Below are positions 1 through 9,157 of a stretch of 64,000 nucleotides of DNA, one piece after another. This stretch comes from Paenibacillus polymyxa (lineage in GTDB: Bacteria; Bacillota; Bacilli; Paenibacillales; Paenibacillaceae): contig NZ_CP049783.1 in assembly GCF_015710975.1 (NCBI RefSeq), positions 1,054,501 to 1,118,500 on the forward strand, read 5' to 3'. The translations under genes were made by a program, and so were the position numbers. The notes under the pieces are model-generated. The model made no database searches and had not been told where the DNA came from. It saw only the letters and a program-made list of their open reading frames with translations. How positions within the stretch are numbered: position 1 is the first letter of the stretch; each line of letters begins with the position of its first letter.

Positions 1-22
1 TAATCTGTTCCTGCAAACTCAT
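1..22 (-). CDS. 5' end of an unidentified gene (partial)
   Basis: An ATG at 22-20 on the minus strand opens a frame reading MSLQEQI to the window edge, preceded by an AAAGAGGTG-type ribosome binding site (about 29-36). Only seven codons are visible, so no function can be given. The gene runs out of the window. Confidence 0.4.
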
Positions 23-73
23 CAGATAAGCACCTCTTTTTTAGGAATTTCCTTCACAAGCCAACACGCAAAA

Positions 74-109
74 GCCCCGGCAAGTTTCGCAGGCGAAAAA
101 TGCGGGGGC
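74..109 (-). terminator. Terminator of the bacilliredoxin gene
   Basis: Hairpin with outer arms GCCCC/GGGGC and inner arms TTTCGC/GCGAAA. Read on the minus strand it is followed by TTTT. It lies just past the stop of the bacilliredoxin gene. Confidence 0.7.
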
Positions 110-124
110 ATAGCTTGAGCAGTC

Positions 125-559
125 TTACCGGCAAAAACGGTCAAATGCACCGGTCAAATCAGCAGCAATTTGATCTGCCGAACGATCTTCGATCTGATGA
201 CGCTCGATGAAGTGAACCAGTTCGCCGTCTTTCAGCAGCGCGATCGAAGGGGAAGATGGCGGATACGGTGCGAAAAATTCGCGAGCCTTCGCCGTTGCTT
301 CCTTATCCTGTCCCGCAAAAACCGTATACAGATGATCCGGCGTAATATCATGCTTCAGCGCTTCAGCTATACCCGGGCGGCATTGGCCTGCGGCACAACC
401 GCATACCGAGTTCACAACCACCAGCACTGTACCTTTAGCATCAGGCAGCTTGGCCTCCACATCTTCAGAAGTACGCAATTCCTGAATCCCAAGATTCGTC
501 AGTTCATCGCGCATAGGCTGAACTGAATCTCTCATATATTGATCGAAAGACATAGACAT
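125..559 (-). CDS. Bacilliredoxin, BrxA/BrxB (YphP/YqiW) family
   Basis: A 144-residue thioredoxin-fold protein with the family's Cys-Gly-Cys active site at residues 53-55 (SVCGCAAGQCRPG context). Family members remove bacillithiol from S-bacillithiolated proteins in Firmicutes that use bacillithiol as their low-molecular-weight thiol. Length is normal for the family. The ATG at 559 has an AAAAGGAG ribosome binding site. The gene stands alone with its own terminator. I cannot decide between the BrxA and BrxB paralogues, so no symbol is given. Confidence 0.93.
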   Translation of the reverse strand: MSMSFDQYMRDSVQPMRDELTNLGIQELRTSEDVEAKLPDAKGTVLVVVNSVCGCAAGQCRPGIAEALKHDITPDHLYTVFAGQDKEATAKAREFFAPYPPSSPSIALLKDGELVHFIERHQIEDRSADQIAADLTGAFDRFCR

Positions 560-701
560 ATTCTTTCACTCCTTTTCATTAAATCATGTATACTACGTTT
601 CTAATTTCATCCTGTGCCGTAGTAAAGGCATGGACATCTAAAGCCCATTATACAATCTTTTTCACGTAATTTGCAAAAAATCCGGTTACATCTTTGCACA
701 A

Positions 702-2441
702 TTATTTCTGTATCGAATTTATGACAGGAGGCTCAGAATGCTCTCGATAAGTCGGAATGGTTCTGCGCAGACGGACTTTAAACTGTGTGCCCATTCCCTC
801 CACCGAATCTACGGCAATCGTACCGTGATGACGCTCCACTATACTTTGACATAAGGCCAGACCCAAACCTGTACCTTTTGTTTTGGTTGTATAAAAAGGC
901 TGGAACAGCTTTTCAAGCTGTTTTGGCGGAATTCCCGGACCAGTATCCCTCACTTCCAGTTCGACAAAATCCCCTTCCTCATGAGTAGAAATGGTCAGCA
1001 CGCCCTTTTCCCCCATAGCTTCCATCGCATTACGCGATAAATTAAGCAGCAATTGCTTGATCTCCTTAGGGTTCAGATGCAGCATCGTTACATGATCCTC
1101 CAGCTTTAACTCAATCGTCTGTCCCCTCAGGTTGGCATCTGCCCACAATAGAGGTGTTAGTTCACGAATGATATCATGCAGATGACACTGCTCCTTCTCG
1201 ACAATCCGATTCTGGGCCAGGGAAAGAAAATCATTAATAATCCCATTCGCCCGATCCAGCTCCTCCATTACGATGCGGTAGTAATGGCCTAGAGAATCAG
1301 GGCTTTTCTCGCGCATAAGCTGTAAAAACCCGCGCACAACCGCCATCGGATTACGTATTTCATGAGTAATGCCCGCGGCCATCTGCCCGACCAGACTGAG
1401 CCTCTCAAAATTGCCCAGCTCACTGCGGAGCGTCTCCAGCTCTGTAATGTCCTGCAAGGCGATAATGACGCCTGTGGTTTGATTCATATGTTTATCCCGA
1501 AAAGGGAGGAAACTTGAAAAGAATACTTTGGGAGATACATTTATAAAATCAGCGCCTGCTTCTCCTTCCAATGCTTTCGCAACTCGTTCGTTAACTACAG
1601 GCGAAGCGCTAAAACCGTACAACGTGTTTAAGGGACGCCCTACGACCTCAGGCAGCGTAATATAGGGATCGAAGTCCCGGTAGAGCTCCAGCATCGTTTT
1701 GTTCATATGTATAACTCGTTCTTCGCTGTCCAAAGTAACAAGAGATAACGGCATCAAATCCATGACTTGACGCAGCTTATCCACTTCGATTAAATATTTG
1801 CTCGTAAACTCAGTTACATCTCGCCGCAGCGTCAGTTTCTCAAAGGAATTATGCATCAGACTTACGACCGCAAAACTTGCCAACACACCTACAGCAACAT
1901 TCCAAAACGTTGTAAGCAGATCAGGAATGTATACTGAAATGTTCTGTTTGCCCCACAATAGCGGTAATAAAGCCTTAAGCAGCATATCAGCCACAACATA
2001 TGTGAAAATTACGAGCTTTTTGTCCAACAATGTTCCTCTTTGAAAAAACTTTACATGCAGTACCATAAAAGGAAAAAGGATAAAAGCAGTGCCCACATAC
2101 ATTGGGGACATTTCTATCGACTGCGCTATAATTAGGACACCCGTCAATGCAGAAGCAGCGAGTACAAAGGAAGTGCGACGTGTACCGTACATGACGCCCA
2201 CAGTAAGGGGAATAATACCGAGATTGGAAGGTAGGCCATATGGAGGCTGGTATTGAAAGAGCGAACATAGCAATATGGCTGGCAAGCAACACAAATAAAG
2301 TATTCCTTGATGAGGTCCGGGAAGCAGATGGCCTGCCCAAACCTTTTTCTTGTCTCCATAATCCGTTAATATAGAGAAAAAACCCGCCGATATAACGGCA
2401 AGGAGAACTTGGAGCACACTTTCCTTTAACGCAATTAACAA
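702..2441 (-). CDS. Membrane sensor histidine kinase, sporulation-kinase type
   Basis: A 579-residue orphan kinase. Residues about 10-200 form roughly six hydrophobic segments resembling the 5TMR-LYT/KinB-like input domain. A PAS domain follows at about 225-340. The HisKA domain has phospho-acceptor His360 in GITHEIRNPM. The HATPase domain carries NxxRNA, DTGPGIP and GTGLGLAL motifs up to about 560. The start is a TTG at 2441 with a GGGGGAG site seven bases upstream. No response regulator is adjacent, as is common for kinases feeding the Spo0 phosphorelay, so a sporulation role is inference. The sensed signal is unknown. Confidence 0.85.
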   Translation of the reverse strand: MLIALKESVLQVLLAVISAGFFSILTDYGDKKKVWAGHLLPGPHQGILYLCCLPAILLCSLFQYQPPYGLPSNLGIIPLTVGVMYGTRRTSFVLAASALTGVLIIAQSIEMSPMYVGTAFILFPFMVLHVKFFQRGTLLDKKLVIFTYVVADMLLKALLPLLWGKQNISVYIPDLLTTFWNVAVGVLASFAVVSLMHNSFEKLTLRRDVTEFTSKYLIEVDKLRQVMDLMPLSLVTLDSEERVIHMNKTMLELYRDFDPYITLPEVVGRPLNTLYGFSASPVVNERVAKALEGEAGADFINVSPKVFFSSFLPFRDKHMNQTTGVIIALQDITELETLRSELGNFERLSLVGQMAAGITHEIRNPMAVVRGFLQLMREKSPDSLGHYYRIVMEELDRANGIINDFLSLAQNRIVEKEQCHLHDIIRELTPLLWADANLRGQTIELKLEDHVTMLHLNPKEIKQLLLNLSRNAMEAMGEKGVLTISTHEEGDFVELEVRDTGPGIPPKQLEKLFQPFYTTKTKGTGLGLALCQSIVERHHGTIAVDSVEGMGTQFKVRLRRTIPTYREHSEPPVINSIQK

Positions 2442-2735
2442 GGACTTCTCCCCCTCATCATCTTTCCTTGACGCCGTTAGTTGAATTAAAGCACAGGCTA
2501 CAATATATTACAATATATGTGTTAAAATCCCGGTGTAGAACGACAAATTCTGCTAAATACCGGATATATATAAGAGGATCGTTTTTACGTTTTTTTACTT
2601 ACTCCTATAAAATAGAAGATATACACAGCTACTGTGCTCAGAGTCTATCTAAAGAGACGGGATTACGATATGATGGAAAATTTGTTACGCGATTCTGAAT
2701 TTTTTGAAAATTTGTCGACGAAAAGGAAGAGGCTT

Positions 2736-3995
2736 ATGACTTACGACGTAATTGTGATCGGAGGCGGCTCAGCCGGCTTAATGGCCGCGGCGGCTGCTAG
2801 TGGCGAGGGCGCCAAGGTGCTTTTAGTGGAAAAGGGAAATAAACTCGGACGAAAGCTGGGGATCTCCGGCGGAGGTCGCTGCAATGTCACGAATGCAAAA
2901 GAGCTGGATGAACTCATTCGCCACATTCCCGGCAATGGCCGTTTTCTGCACAGTGCCCTGGCTGCTTTCGGCAATCGGGATATCATCGCCTTCTTTGAAC
3001 AACTAGGTATAGCCTTAAAGGAAGAAGACAACGGGCGTATGTTCCCAGTGACGGACAAAGCCAAAACGGTCGTCGACGCTTTGATTAATAAGGTACGCTC
3101 TCAAGGAGTCGAAATTCGGACAAGCTGTCCTGTTCAAGAAGTGATTTACAAAGAAGGTCATACGGCTGGCGTGCGGCTGCGTTCCGGTGAAATGCTGCGT
3201 AGCCGTAACGTCATAGTCGCTGTCGGTGGCAAGTCCGTCCCTCATACAGGCTCGGAAGGTGACGGCTATGCATGGGCAGAGCAAGCAGGGCATACCATTA
3301 CGGAACTATATCCAACAGAGGTCCCGCTAACGTCAGGCGAGACATTCATCCAGACAAAAGAGCTTCAGGGACTCTCCTTACGAAACATCAGCCTGACCGT
3401 ATGGAATGCGAAGCAAAAGAAGGTTGTCGTTCATGAAGGAGATATGATTTTCACACATTTTGGTTTGTCTGGTCCAACTGCTTTGCGTTGCAGTCAGTTT
3501 GTCGTCAAGGGAATGAAAAAGGATAAGGTAAACACGGTGTTATTAACTCTCGATTTACAGCCTCATAAACATGCTGATGAAGTCTACCGTGAGACGCTGG
3601 AACTGGCATCGGTCGATGCAAAAAAGGCGATCAAAAACGTACTTAAGTCTTATTTACCGGAACGCATGATTCCGTTACTGCTTCAGCAAGCTGAACTGCG
3701 TGAAGATTTGACCTATGATCATATTCCCAAGCAGCAATGGCAAGAACTCGCCCAGCGAATCAAGGCGTTTCCCATTCGTGTGAATGGTACGCTCTCGCTG
3801 AAAGAAGCATTTGTTACCGGGGGCGGTGTGAACTTGAAGGAAATTAATCCGAAAACAATGGAATCCAAGCTGATGCCTGGATTGTTTTTTTGCGGTGAGA
3901 TTCTGGATATTCACGGCTACACTGGAGGCTATAATATTACGGCTGCGTTTACGACAGGGCATACAGCAGGAACGCAAGCGGCTTTAAACCATTAA
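2736..3995 (+). CDS. NAD(P)/FAD-dependent oxidoreductase, HI0933/YtfP family
   Basis: A 419-residue flavoprotein. A Rossmann dinucleotide-binding motif VIGGGSAGLMAA starts at residue 6. The family motifs LGISGGGRCNVTN (about 47-60) and the C-terminal GEILDIHGYTGGYNI FAD-binding region are present. Members are cytosolic and their physiological reaction is not settled. I chose ATG 2736 because AAGGAAGAGG lies just upstream and the Rossmann motif begins at once. An upstream in-frame extension to 2634 has no such site. It is convergent with the RNase J gene, and a shared terminator separates them. Confidence 0.9.
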   Translation: MTYDVIVIGGGSAGLMAAAAASGEGAKVLLVEKGNKLGRKLGISGGGRCNVTNAKELDELIRHIPGNGRFLHSALAAFGNRDIIAFFEQLGIALKEEDNGRMFPVTDKAKTVVDALINKVRSQGVEIRTSCPVQEVIYKEGHTAGVRLRSGEMLRSRNVIVAVGGKSVPHTGSEGDGYAWAEQAGHTITELYPTEVPLTSGETFIQTKELQGLSLRNISLTVWNAKQKKVVVHEGDMIFTHFGLSGPTALRCSQFVVKGMKKDKVNTVLLTLDLQPHKHADEVYRETLELASVDAKKAIKNVLKSYLPERMIPLLLQQAELREDLTYDHIPKQQWQELAQRIKAFPIRVNGTLSLKEAFVTGGGVNLKEINPKTMESKLMPGLFFCGEILDIHGYTGGYNITAAFTTGHTAGTQAALNH

Positions 3996-4010
3996 GACGC
4001 TGCGCGTAGG

Positions 4011-4029
4011 ATTTGATCTTACGATCGCT
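4011..4029 (+). repeat. Dispersed 19-bp repeat, copy 1
   Basis: ATTTGATCTTACGATCGCT occurs here, just after the YtfP-like gene, and identically at 48000-48018. The core GATCTTACGATC is nearly palindromic. Both copies are intergenic. Two exact 19-mers in 64 kb suggest a dispersed element; its genome-wide number is unknown. Confidence 0.6.
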
Positions 4030-4070
4030 ACAACGCTATCACAGCCGCATTTTTGGAAATAAAGAAGAAA

Positions 4071-4111
4071 AAGACTTAAATCAGTTGTATTTCTGATTTA
4101 AGTCTTTTTTT
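4071..4111. terminator. Bidirectional terminator
   Basis: A perfect 14-bp stem (AAGACTTAAATCAG / CTGATTTAAGTCTT) with an 8-base loop. T-runs follow on both strands. It serves the convergent YtfP-like and RNase J genes. Confidence 0.92.
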
Positions 4112-4164
4112 GAGTCATCGCGTATTGAACAAACTCCATCTTGTTTTGACGTTTACCGCTATGC

Positions 4165-5838
4165 CTATACCTCAATAATGATAGGTAAAATCATAGGTCT
4201 TCTCTTGGTCTGGCTGTAAATAAACTGACCCACATTATCTTTTAACATCTGCTTAATCAGGCCCCACTGACTCATTTCGATTTCTGTTAACTCGTTCACT
4301 GTGGTCATAATCGTGTCGCGAATCTGATTCATCAACTCTTCGGAATCCTTAACATATACAAAGCCTCTGGATATAACCTCTGGCGCAGCGAGCATTTGCT
4401 TCTCGTTTTTGCTCAGAGTCATCACAATAATCAGCATACCGTCTGAGGAAAGTTTTTTACGGTCCCGCAGTACAATATTACCTACATCACCAGTTACCAG
4501 CCCGTCTACCAGGCTATTGCCGGATGGTACTTTGGGCCCCAGGGATGCCCTTCCCTCTGCGATTTGAATCGTCTCTCCGTTTTGGACGATAAATACATTC
4601 TCCATAGGAATCCCTACTGACTCTGCTAGCTGACGATGCTGATGCAGCATTCTGAATTCACCATGTATAGGAATCAAATACTGGGGTTTCATTAGGGTCA
4701 TCATTAATTTTAATTCTTCTTGGCTGCCATGACCGGATACGTGCATCCCCGTGGCGCTGCCCGATCCATAAATTACGTTGGCGCCCAGTACGTACAGGTT
4801 ATCGATGACTTGGGAAAGATTTCGTTCATTCCCGGGTATAGCTCCTGCAGCGATGATCACAGTATCACCAGGCAAAATTTCGATTTTGGGATGCAGAGAA
4901 TTGGCAAGTCGGGACAGTGCAGCCATCGGTTCCCCCTGACTTCCTGTACATAATACTGCAATTTCTTCTGCAGGATACCGCTCCGTTTCTCCAGCCTCAA
5001 TCAACAAGTCCTCCGGCATGTGCAAGAATCCCAGCTCCTTAGCCACGGACACCACATTGATCATACTGCGCCCCAGTAAAACAAGTTTTCTGCCTGTCTC
5101 CACAGCCGCATCAATGACCTGTTGGACACGGTTAACATTGGAAGCAAATGTAGAAATGAAAACTTGCTGTTTGGCTCTGGCAAAAGCGTCCAAAATATGC
5201 CCGCCAACCAAACGCTCCGAAGGAGTAAAGCCTGGTCTTTCGGCATTTGTACTTTCGGAAAGAAGCACTTTAACTCCTTGTTTTCCAATCTCAGCCATGC
5301 GATGAAGGTCAGGGAAAGGTCCGCTGACAGGAGACATGTCGAATTTAAAATCCCCGGTATGAACCACATTTCCTTCTGGTGTCTTGAAAAAGACGCCCAA
5401 GCAATCAGGGATGCTGTGTACAGTGGTGAAAAAGGATGCCTGAATCGAACCCGCCTGAATGGTTGAATCCGCATCTATAAGATGAAGCTCAGCATCACGT
5501 AAAAGGTTATGTTCCTTTAGCTTAATTTTAATCAATTCGATAGTGAGTTTTGTGCCATATACGGGGATATTAATCTGCTTCAGTAAATAAGGAATGCCCC
5601 CGATGTGATCCTCATGGCCATGCGTTACAATGAGCGCTCTGACTTTATCCTGATTCTCCTGTAGATAGGTGACATCTGGTACAATGAGGTCAATACCAGG
5701 CAAATTTTCATTAGGAAACTTGGAACCACAATCAATGACGACAATATCCTGATCATATTGGATAAGGTACATATTTTTACCAATCTCATTAACACCGCCT
5801 AAAGCAGCAATGAGTAATCTGTTATCAGCAAGCATCAA
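4165..5838 (-). CDS. Ribonuclease J
   Basis: A 557-residue metallo-beta-lactamase/beta-CASP ribonuclease. The metal-binding motif HGHEDH is at residues 73-78 and VHTGDFKFD and the beta-CASP SGHGSQEE motif follow. RNase J acts as 5'-3' exonuclease and endonuclease in mRNA decay and rRNA maturation. Features such as SNAERPG-like and HVSGHGSQEELKL wording look closer to B. subtilis RNase J2 than J1, but the catalytic motif is intact, so I leave the paralogue open. The start is either TTG 5838 (8 bases from AAGGAGG) or the adjoining ATG 5835 (11 bases). Spacing favours TTG. Confidence 0.93.
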   Translation of the reverse strand: MMLADNRLLIAALGGVNEIGKNMYLIQYDQDIVVIDCGSKFPNENLPGIDLIVPDVTYLQENQDKVRALIVTHGHEDHIGGIPYLLKQINIPVYGTKLTIELIKIKLKEHNLLRDAELHLIDADSTIQAGSIQASFFTTVHSIPDCLGVFFKTPEGNVVHTGDFKFDMSPVSGPFPDLHRMAEIGKQGVKVLLSESTNAERPGFTPSERLVGGHILDAFARAKQQVFISTFASNVNRVQQVIDAAVETGRKLVLLGRSMINVVSVAKELGFLHMPEDLLIEAGETERYPAEEIAVLCTGSQGEPMAALSRLANSLHPKIEILPGDTVIIAAGAIPGNERNLSQVIDNLYVLGANVIYGSGSATGMHVSGHGSQEELKLMMTLMKPQYLIPIHGEFRMLHQHRQLAESVGIPMENVFIVQNGETIQIAEGRASLGPKVPSGNSLVDGLVTGDVGNIVLRDRKKLSSDGMLIIVMTLSKNEKQMLAAPEVISRGFVYVKDSEELMNQIRDTIMTTVNELTEIEMSQWGLIKQMLKDNVGQFIYSQTKRRPMILPIIIEV

Positions 5839-5968
5839 GTTTATTTCCTCCTTAGGAAAATGCTATCCATATTATTTATTTTCCACGTAAACTTATACAC
5901 CCTATGGGGAAAGAAATGAGTAGCCTTCCTACATAAGAGAGGACTTGTTTCACCAACACAAAAAGAAA

Positions 5969-5991
5969 CCCTTGTCTCTAACAGACAGGGG
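5969..5991 (-). terminator. Terminator of the YfcC-type carrier gene
   Basis: Stem CCCTTGTCT/AGACAGGGG with a 5-base loop. On the minus strand it is followed by TTTCTTTTT. It ends the frl-type cluster. Confidence 0.75.
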
Positions 5992-6006
5992 CCCTCACTT
6001 GATTGA

Positions 6007-7437
6007 TTAGATACCCACCGCAGCCGATATAGCAGCAAAAATAGCAGCAATCAGCCATAGGATCGGGAATAGTTTGAAGATTACCTTCAGCCACTGTCCA
6101 AAGCTGATCCGGGCAATGGCCAATCCTGCCAGCAACACTCCGCCTGTTGGTGAAATGAGATTGGTTAACCCGTTACCAAATTGGTACGCTGTGACTACAG
6201 CTTCACGATTGATGCCTACAAGATCGCCAAGCGGTGCAAGTACAGGCATGGTTAGTGCAGCTTCCCCTGAAGAAGAGGGAACGAGGAAAGTAATGATATT
6301 ATGCGCAAGCAGCATAATAGTCGTGAATAAATAACTTGGCAATCCTTCCAGGACGCTTGCAAGTGCATTCAATACGGTATCTATAATCATCCCCTGTTCT
6401 GCGATAATCAGAATTCCGCGGGCGAGGCCTATGATCACCGCGGCGTAGATAAATTCACCGCATCCTTTTACAAAATTCTCAGCTATTTCCTTCTGACTCA
6501 TTTTGGTGACAACCCCAACAAAAATACCAAGGGCAAAGAAAAGGGCGCCGATCTCCGTCATATACCAGCCTTTGACCAAAATCCCCCAAACAATTGCTCC
6601 AAGCGTTACAATAAATCCACCTATAATTAATTTGTCCCGAAATGTGAAGACGACGTCCTCATCTGTGCTTTCCTTTATAAACTGCTCGCGGTTTATAATA
6701 TCACTCTGAAACACGATGGATTTCTCTGGATTTCGCTTAACCCGGTGCGCATACCACATCGTAAAAGCAATAGAAATCGCCGTAAATACAAGCCATTCGA
6801 TAAATCTCAGCCAGAGCTGAGGATTCCCCTCCACTCCTGCGATCCCCTGGGCAATCAACACCGAAAATGGATTGACCGTCGAACCAACATAGCCAATTTG
6901 CGTTCCCAGAAATAAAATAAGAATCGCGGTCATAGAGTCAAAACCCAAGGCAAACATTAACGGAATGAAAATCGCATAAAGTGGGATAATTTCTTCACTC
7001 ATCCCAAAAGTAGAACCTCCGAGACTGAAGATCACCATAGCAATGGGAATAAGCAAAATCCCCTTATTCTTTAGCCGCCTGGCAAGAGCTGTCAGCGCAC
7101 GATCAATGGCCCCTGTCTGCAGAATAATACCGAAGGAGCCGCCTACGATAAGAACAAAAGAGACGACATCGGCGGCATTCATAATCCCCTCAATCGGGGC
7201 GCTAAGGATTTGGGGGATACCCTGTCTTAAATCACCGTTCTCCCCCGTTTTGGGTACAGAGTGATAGGTTCCTGAAACGATTGCCGTTTTGGTCACACCG
7301 TTCACTGTCACTTCATGACGCTCAAATTGACCACTGGGTACAATCCATGTCAACGCGGCGACTGTAATAATAATCAAAAATATTAAGGTATAGCTATGGG
7401 GCAAGGATAATTTCCATTTCTTATTCGTGATGTTCAT
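6007..7437 (-). CDS. YfcC-family membrane carrier
   Basis: A 476-residue integral membrane protein with about 12 hydrophobic segments. It has the YfcC/C4-dicarboxylate-type (DcuC-like) family pattern: a WIVPSGQF N-terminal loop, GGSFG, GGSTFGMSEE and a late NLISPTGG motif. Members are suggested to move amino acids or peptides-like anions; the substrate is not proven. Its ATG lies two bases after the amidohydrolase stop codon, and the GAGGG site is inside the end of that gene, so translation is probably coupled. Location in a fructosamine-type regulon suggests it imports the pathway substrate in place of the usual ABC system; that is inference. Confidence 0.8.
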   Translation of the reverse strand: MNITNKKWKLSLPHSYTLIFLIIITVAALTWIVPSGQFERHEVTVNGVTKTAIVSGTYHSVPKTGENGDLRQGIPQILSAPIEGIMNAADVVSFVLIVGGSFGIILQTGAIDRALTALARRLKNKGILLIPIAMVIFSLGGSTFGMSEEIIPLYAIFIPLMFALGFDSMTAILILFLGTQIGYVGSTVNPFSVLIAQGIAGVEGNPQLWLRFIEWLVFTAISIAFTMWYAHRVKRNPEKSIVFQSDIINREQFIKESTDEDVVFTFRDKLIIGGFIVTLGAIVWGILVKGWYMTEIGALFFALGIFVGVVTKMSQKEIAENFVKGCGEFIYAAVIIGLARGILIIAEQGMIIDTVLNALASVLEGLPSYLFTTIMLLAHNIITFLVPSSSGEAALTMPVLAPLGDLVGINREAVVTAYQFGNGLTNLISPTGGVLLAGLAIARISFGQWLKVIFKLFPILWLIAAIFAAISAAVGI

Positions 7438-7439
7438 GT

Positions 7440-9023
7440 TTATCCCTCATTCCAAGAATGGTTATACGTAACCTTCCCTCCCATAATGGTCAATATCACT
7501 TGGGCATCCCTGATGTCACCAGCGGATGCATTAAGGAGGTCGCGATCAAAAACGGCGATGTCAGCATATTTTCCAGCCTCCAGCGTACCTGTCACCTCTT
7601 CCATATAACAATGTTTGGCTCCATTAATCGTCCATGCCTTTAAAACTTCGGATGGCGGCATTCCTTGGTCAGGATACCAGCCTCCAGCAGGCGAGCCATC
7701 CGGGAATAATCGGTGAGAGGCTGCATACAGCGAATCGGGGACACTGGTGATAAATAAAGGCAAATCAGTACCTATGGTGATCGGCACGTTAGCTTCCAGC
7801 ATGGACTTATAATTATAAAAGCGGCTTTCATTCTGTTTGCCTGCCACTGCAGACATATAAGCCTCTTCGTAAGAGGGATTGAGCAGCAGAATCTGGGCAT
7901 AGACCTCGGCAAAAATTTCGTTCTCTCCCATTCTGGTCAGATCATCTGGATGAGGATACTCCAGATCACTGATCGAATGTCTGATAAGGTGATTGCCCTG
8001 CTGTAAGCGGCATTTTTCAATCATGGATACGGCTTGGCGAATTGCTGCATCGCCTTCTGCCGTTAGGCAGCATTTGATCCCCTGGCTGTCTGCTTCCAGA
8101 ACAGAGGCTTCAATCTTCTCATAATCAACTGTCCTCAAATTCGTGACCCCAGGCATATCTGCGTAAGGCTCCAACATGTCCCCTGTATGATCTGCTACAA
8201 CGCCGTCAAGCATCAGCTTGTAACCTTGGAAACGAATAAGGTCTCCATTGTAAAGTGCTTTATATTTGATACCAATGTTTATATCAAACGGTTCAACAAC
8301 TGGTTCCAGTGAGAAATGAAATCTCAGTGGCAATTCACCTGTTTCTTTCAATTCTTCTAGAATGGGAAGCAGCTCGCTATGCCGGTCAAAGCCAATATCT
8401 TTTATAGAAGTAACTCCTCGTGCAGCCAGCATACGGCAAAATTCCATAAACTCTTGTTGGACAAGGCTACGGTCCTGCATCATTACTTGGAGCAGTAAAG
8501 CTCGTGCTTCGGCACTGCATTGATCCGGGGAAAACTGATATCTCTCCTCAGCCAATCGATTCATCCAGCAGTAGCTTTTATTTTGGTTAATGGCGATGAC
8601 CGACCGATCGGGAAACAATCCATCCAACAAGCTTGAATCAGGCAGCTTCCCCCATCTGTCCTCGCTCCAACCGAAAGCGGTTACATCTTTTCCTGGCGGA
8701 AGGTTGTTTGCCTCTTGTAGCAAGAGTTCCATTGCTTCTTCACTGGAGGCCGTATGCGCCAGATCGACGCCCCGATGCATCGACATGTATCCGGTAAAAA
8801 ATACATGGTTGTCATGAATTCCCGGCATGATAAAGGCATCGCCCAGATCATAGACAACCGTTTCGGCTCCTATCCAGGCTTGTGCCTCTTCCGGACGCCC
8901 CACCGCTGCAATACGTTCTCCTCGGACTGCAACAAACCCGGGCGAAGCTTCATCTTCCAATCCATTAAAAATAGCATGGGAGAGTAAAACTTTGTCTGCT
9001 AATGTATCGTTCTTCCCTTGCAC
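7440..9023 (-). CDS. YtcJ-like amidohydrolase with altered metal site
   Basis: A 527-residue amidohydrolase (Amidohydro_3/YtcJ type). The N-terminal beta-strand motif is MPGIHDNHVFF, so the usual second His of HxH is Phe75. The family's HAIGD motif reads TAEGD (Glu323). A Lys (269), His349 and a late GTDLPL Asp are retained. The start is GTG 9023 with GAGGTGG upstream. The gene follows a 26-bp inverted repeat operator and is coupled to the YfcC carrier. It may hydrolyse an amide or N-acyl derivative feeding the frl enzymes, or may have changed chemistry; neither is shown. Confidence 0.8.
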   Translation of the reverse strand: MQGKNDTLADKVLLSHAIFNGLEDEASPGFVAVRGERIAAVGRPEEAQAWIGAETVVYDLGDAFIMPGIHDNHVFFTGYMSMHRGVDLAHTASSEEAMELLLQEANNLPPGKDVTAFGWSEDRWGKLPDSSLLDGLFPDRSVIAINQNKSYCWMNRLAEERYQFSPDQCSAEARALLLQVMMQDRSLVQQEFMEFCRMLAARGVTSIKDIGFDRHSELLPILEELKETGELPLRFHFSLEPVVEPFDINIGIKYKALYNGDLIRFQGYKLMLDGVVADHTGDMLEPYADMPGVTNLRTVDYEKIEASVLEADSQGIKCCLTAEGDAAIRQAVSMIEKCRLQQGNHLIRHSISDLEYPHPDDLTRMGENEIFAEVYAQILLLNPSYEEAYMSAVAGKQNESRFYNYKSMLEANVPITIGTDLPLFITSVPDSLYAASHRLFPDGSPAGGWYPDQGMPPSEVLKAWTINGAKHCYMEEVTGTLEAGKYADIAVFDRDLLNASAGDIRDAQVILTIMGGKVTYNHSWNEG

Positions 9024-9055
9024 AGTTTCACCACCTCACGATTGATTCATCTAAC

Positions 9056-9081
9056 AACATAACGTAATATAACGTTATGTT
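9056..9081. promoter_or_regulatory. Predicted FrlR-type operator before the amidohydrolase gene
   Basis: Inverted repeat AACATAACG / CGTTATGTT with an 8-base AT spacer. It contains ATAACGTTAT (9069-9078), the core shared with the sites at 9891 and 11795. It lies 33 bases upstream of the GTG start. Confidence 0.65.
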
Positions 9082-9084
9082 AAT

Positions 9085-9119
9085 GCTTCTGCTTCTCCCT
9101 ATTGGATGGAAGCAGAAGC
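9085..9119 (-). terminator. Hairpin after frlR
   Basis: Perfect 11-bp arms GCTTCTGCTTC / GAAGCAGAAGC with a 13-base loop, between the regulator's stop and the next operator. No long T-run follows, so it may be a weak terminator or an mRNA 3'-end stabiliser. Confidence 0.45.
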
Positions 9120-9157
9120 CACACTTACCTGAACCCCCTTGCATTACAGGCAACGGA

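Noticed and set aside
170..526. Plus-strand open frame antisense to the bacilliredoxin gene
   Set aside because: It is the mirror of a conserved gene, has no ribosome binding site and unlikely composition.
2510..2525. Repeated ACAATATAT near 2500 as an operator
   Set aside because: Short AT-rich repeat in an AT-rich gap, no symmetry and no matching copy elsewhere.
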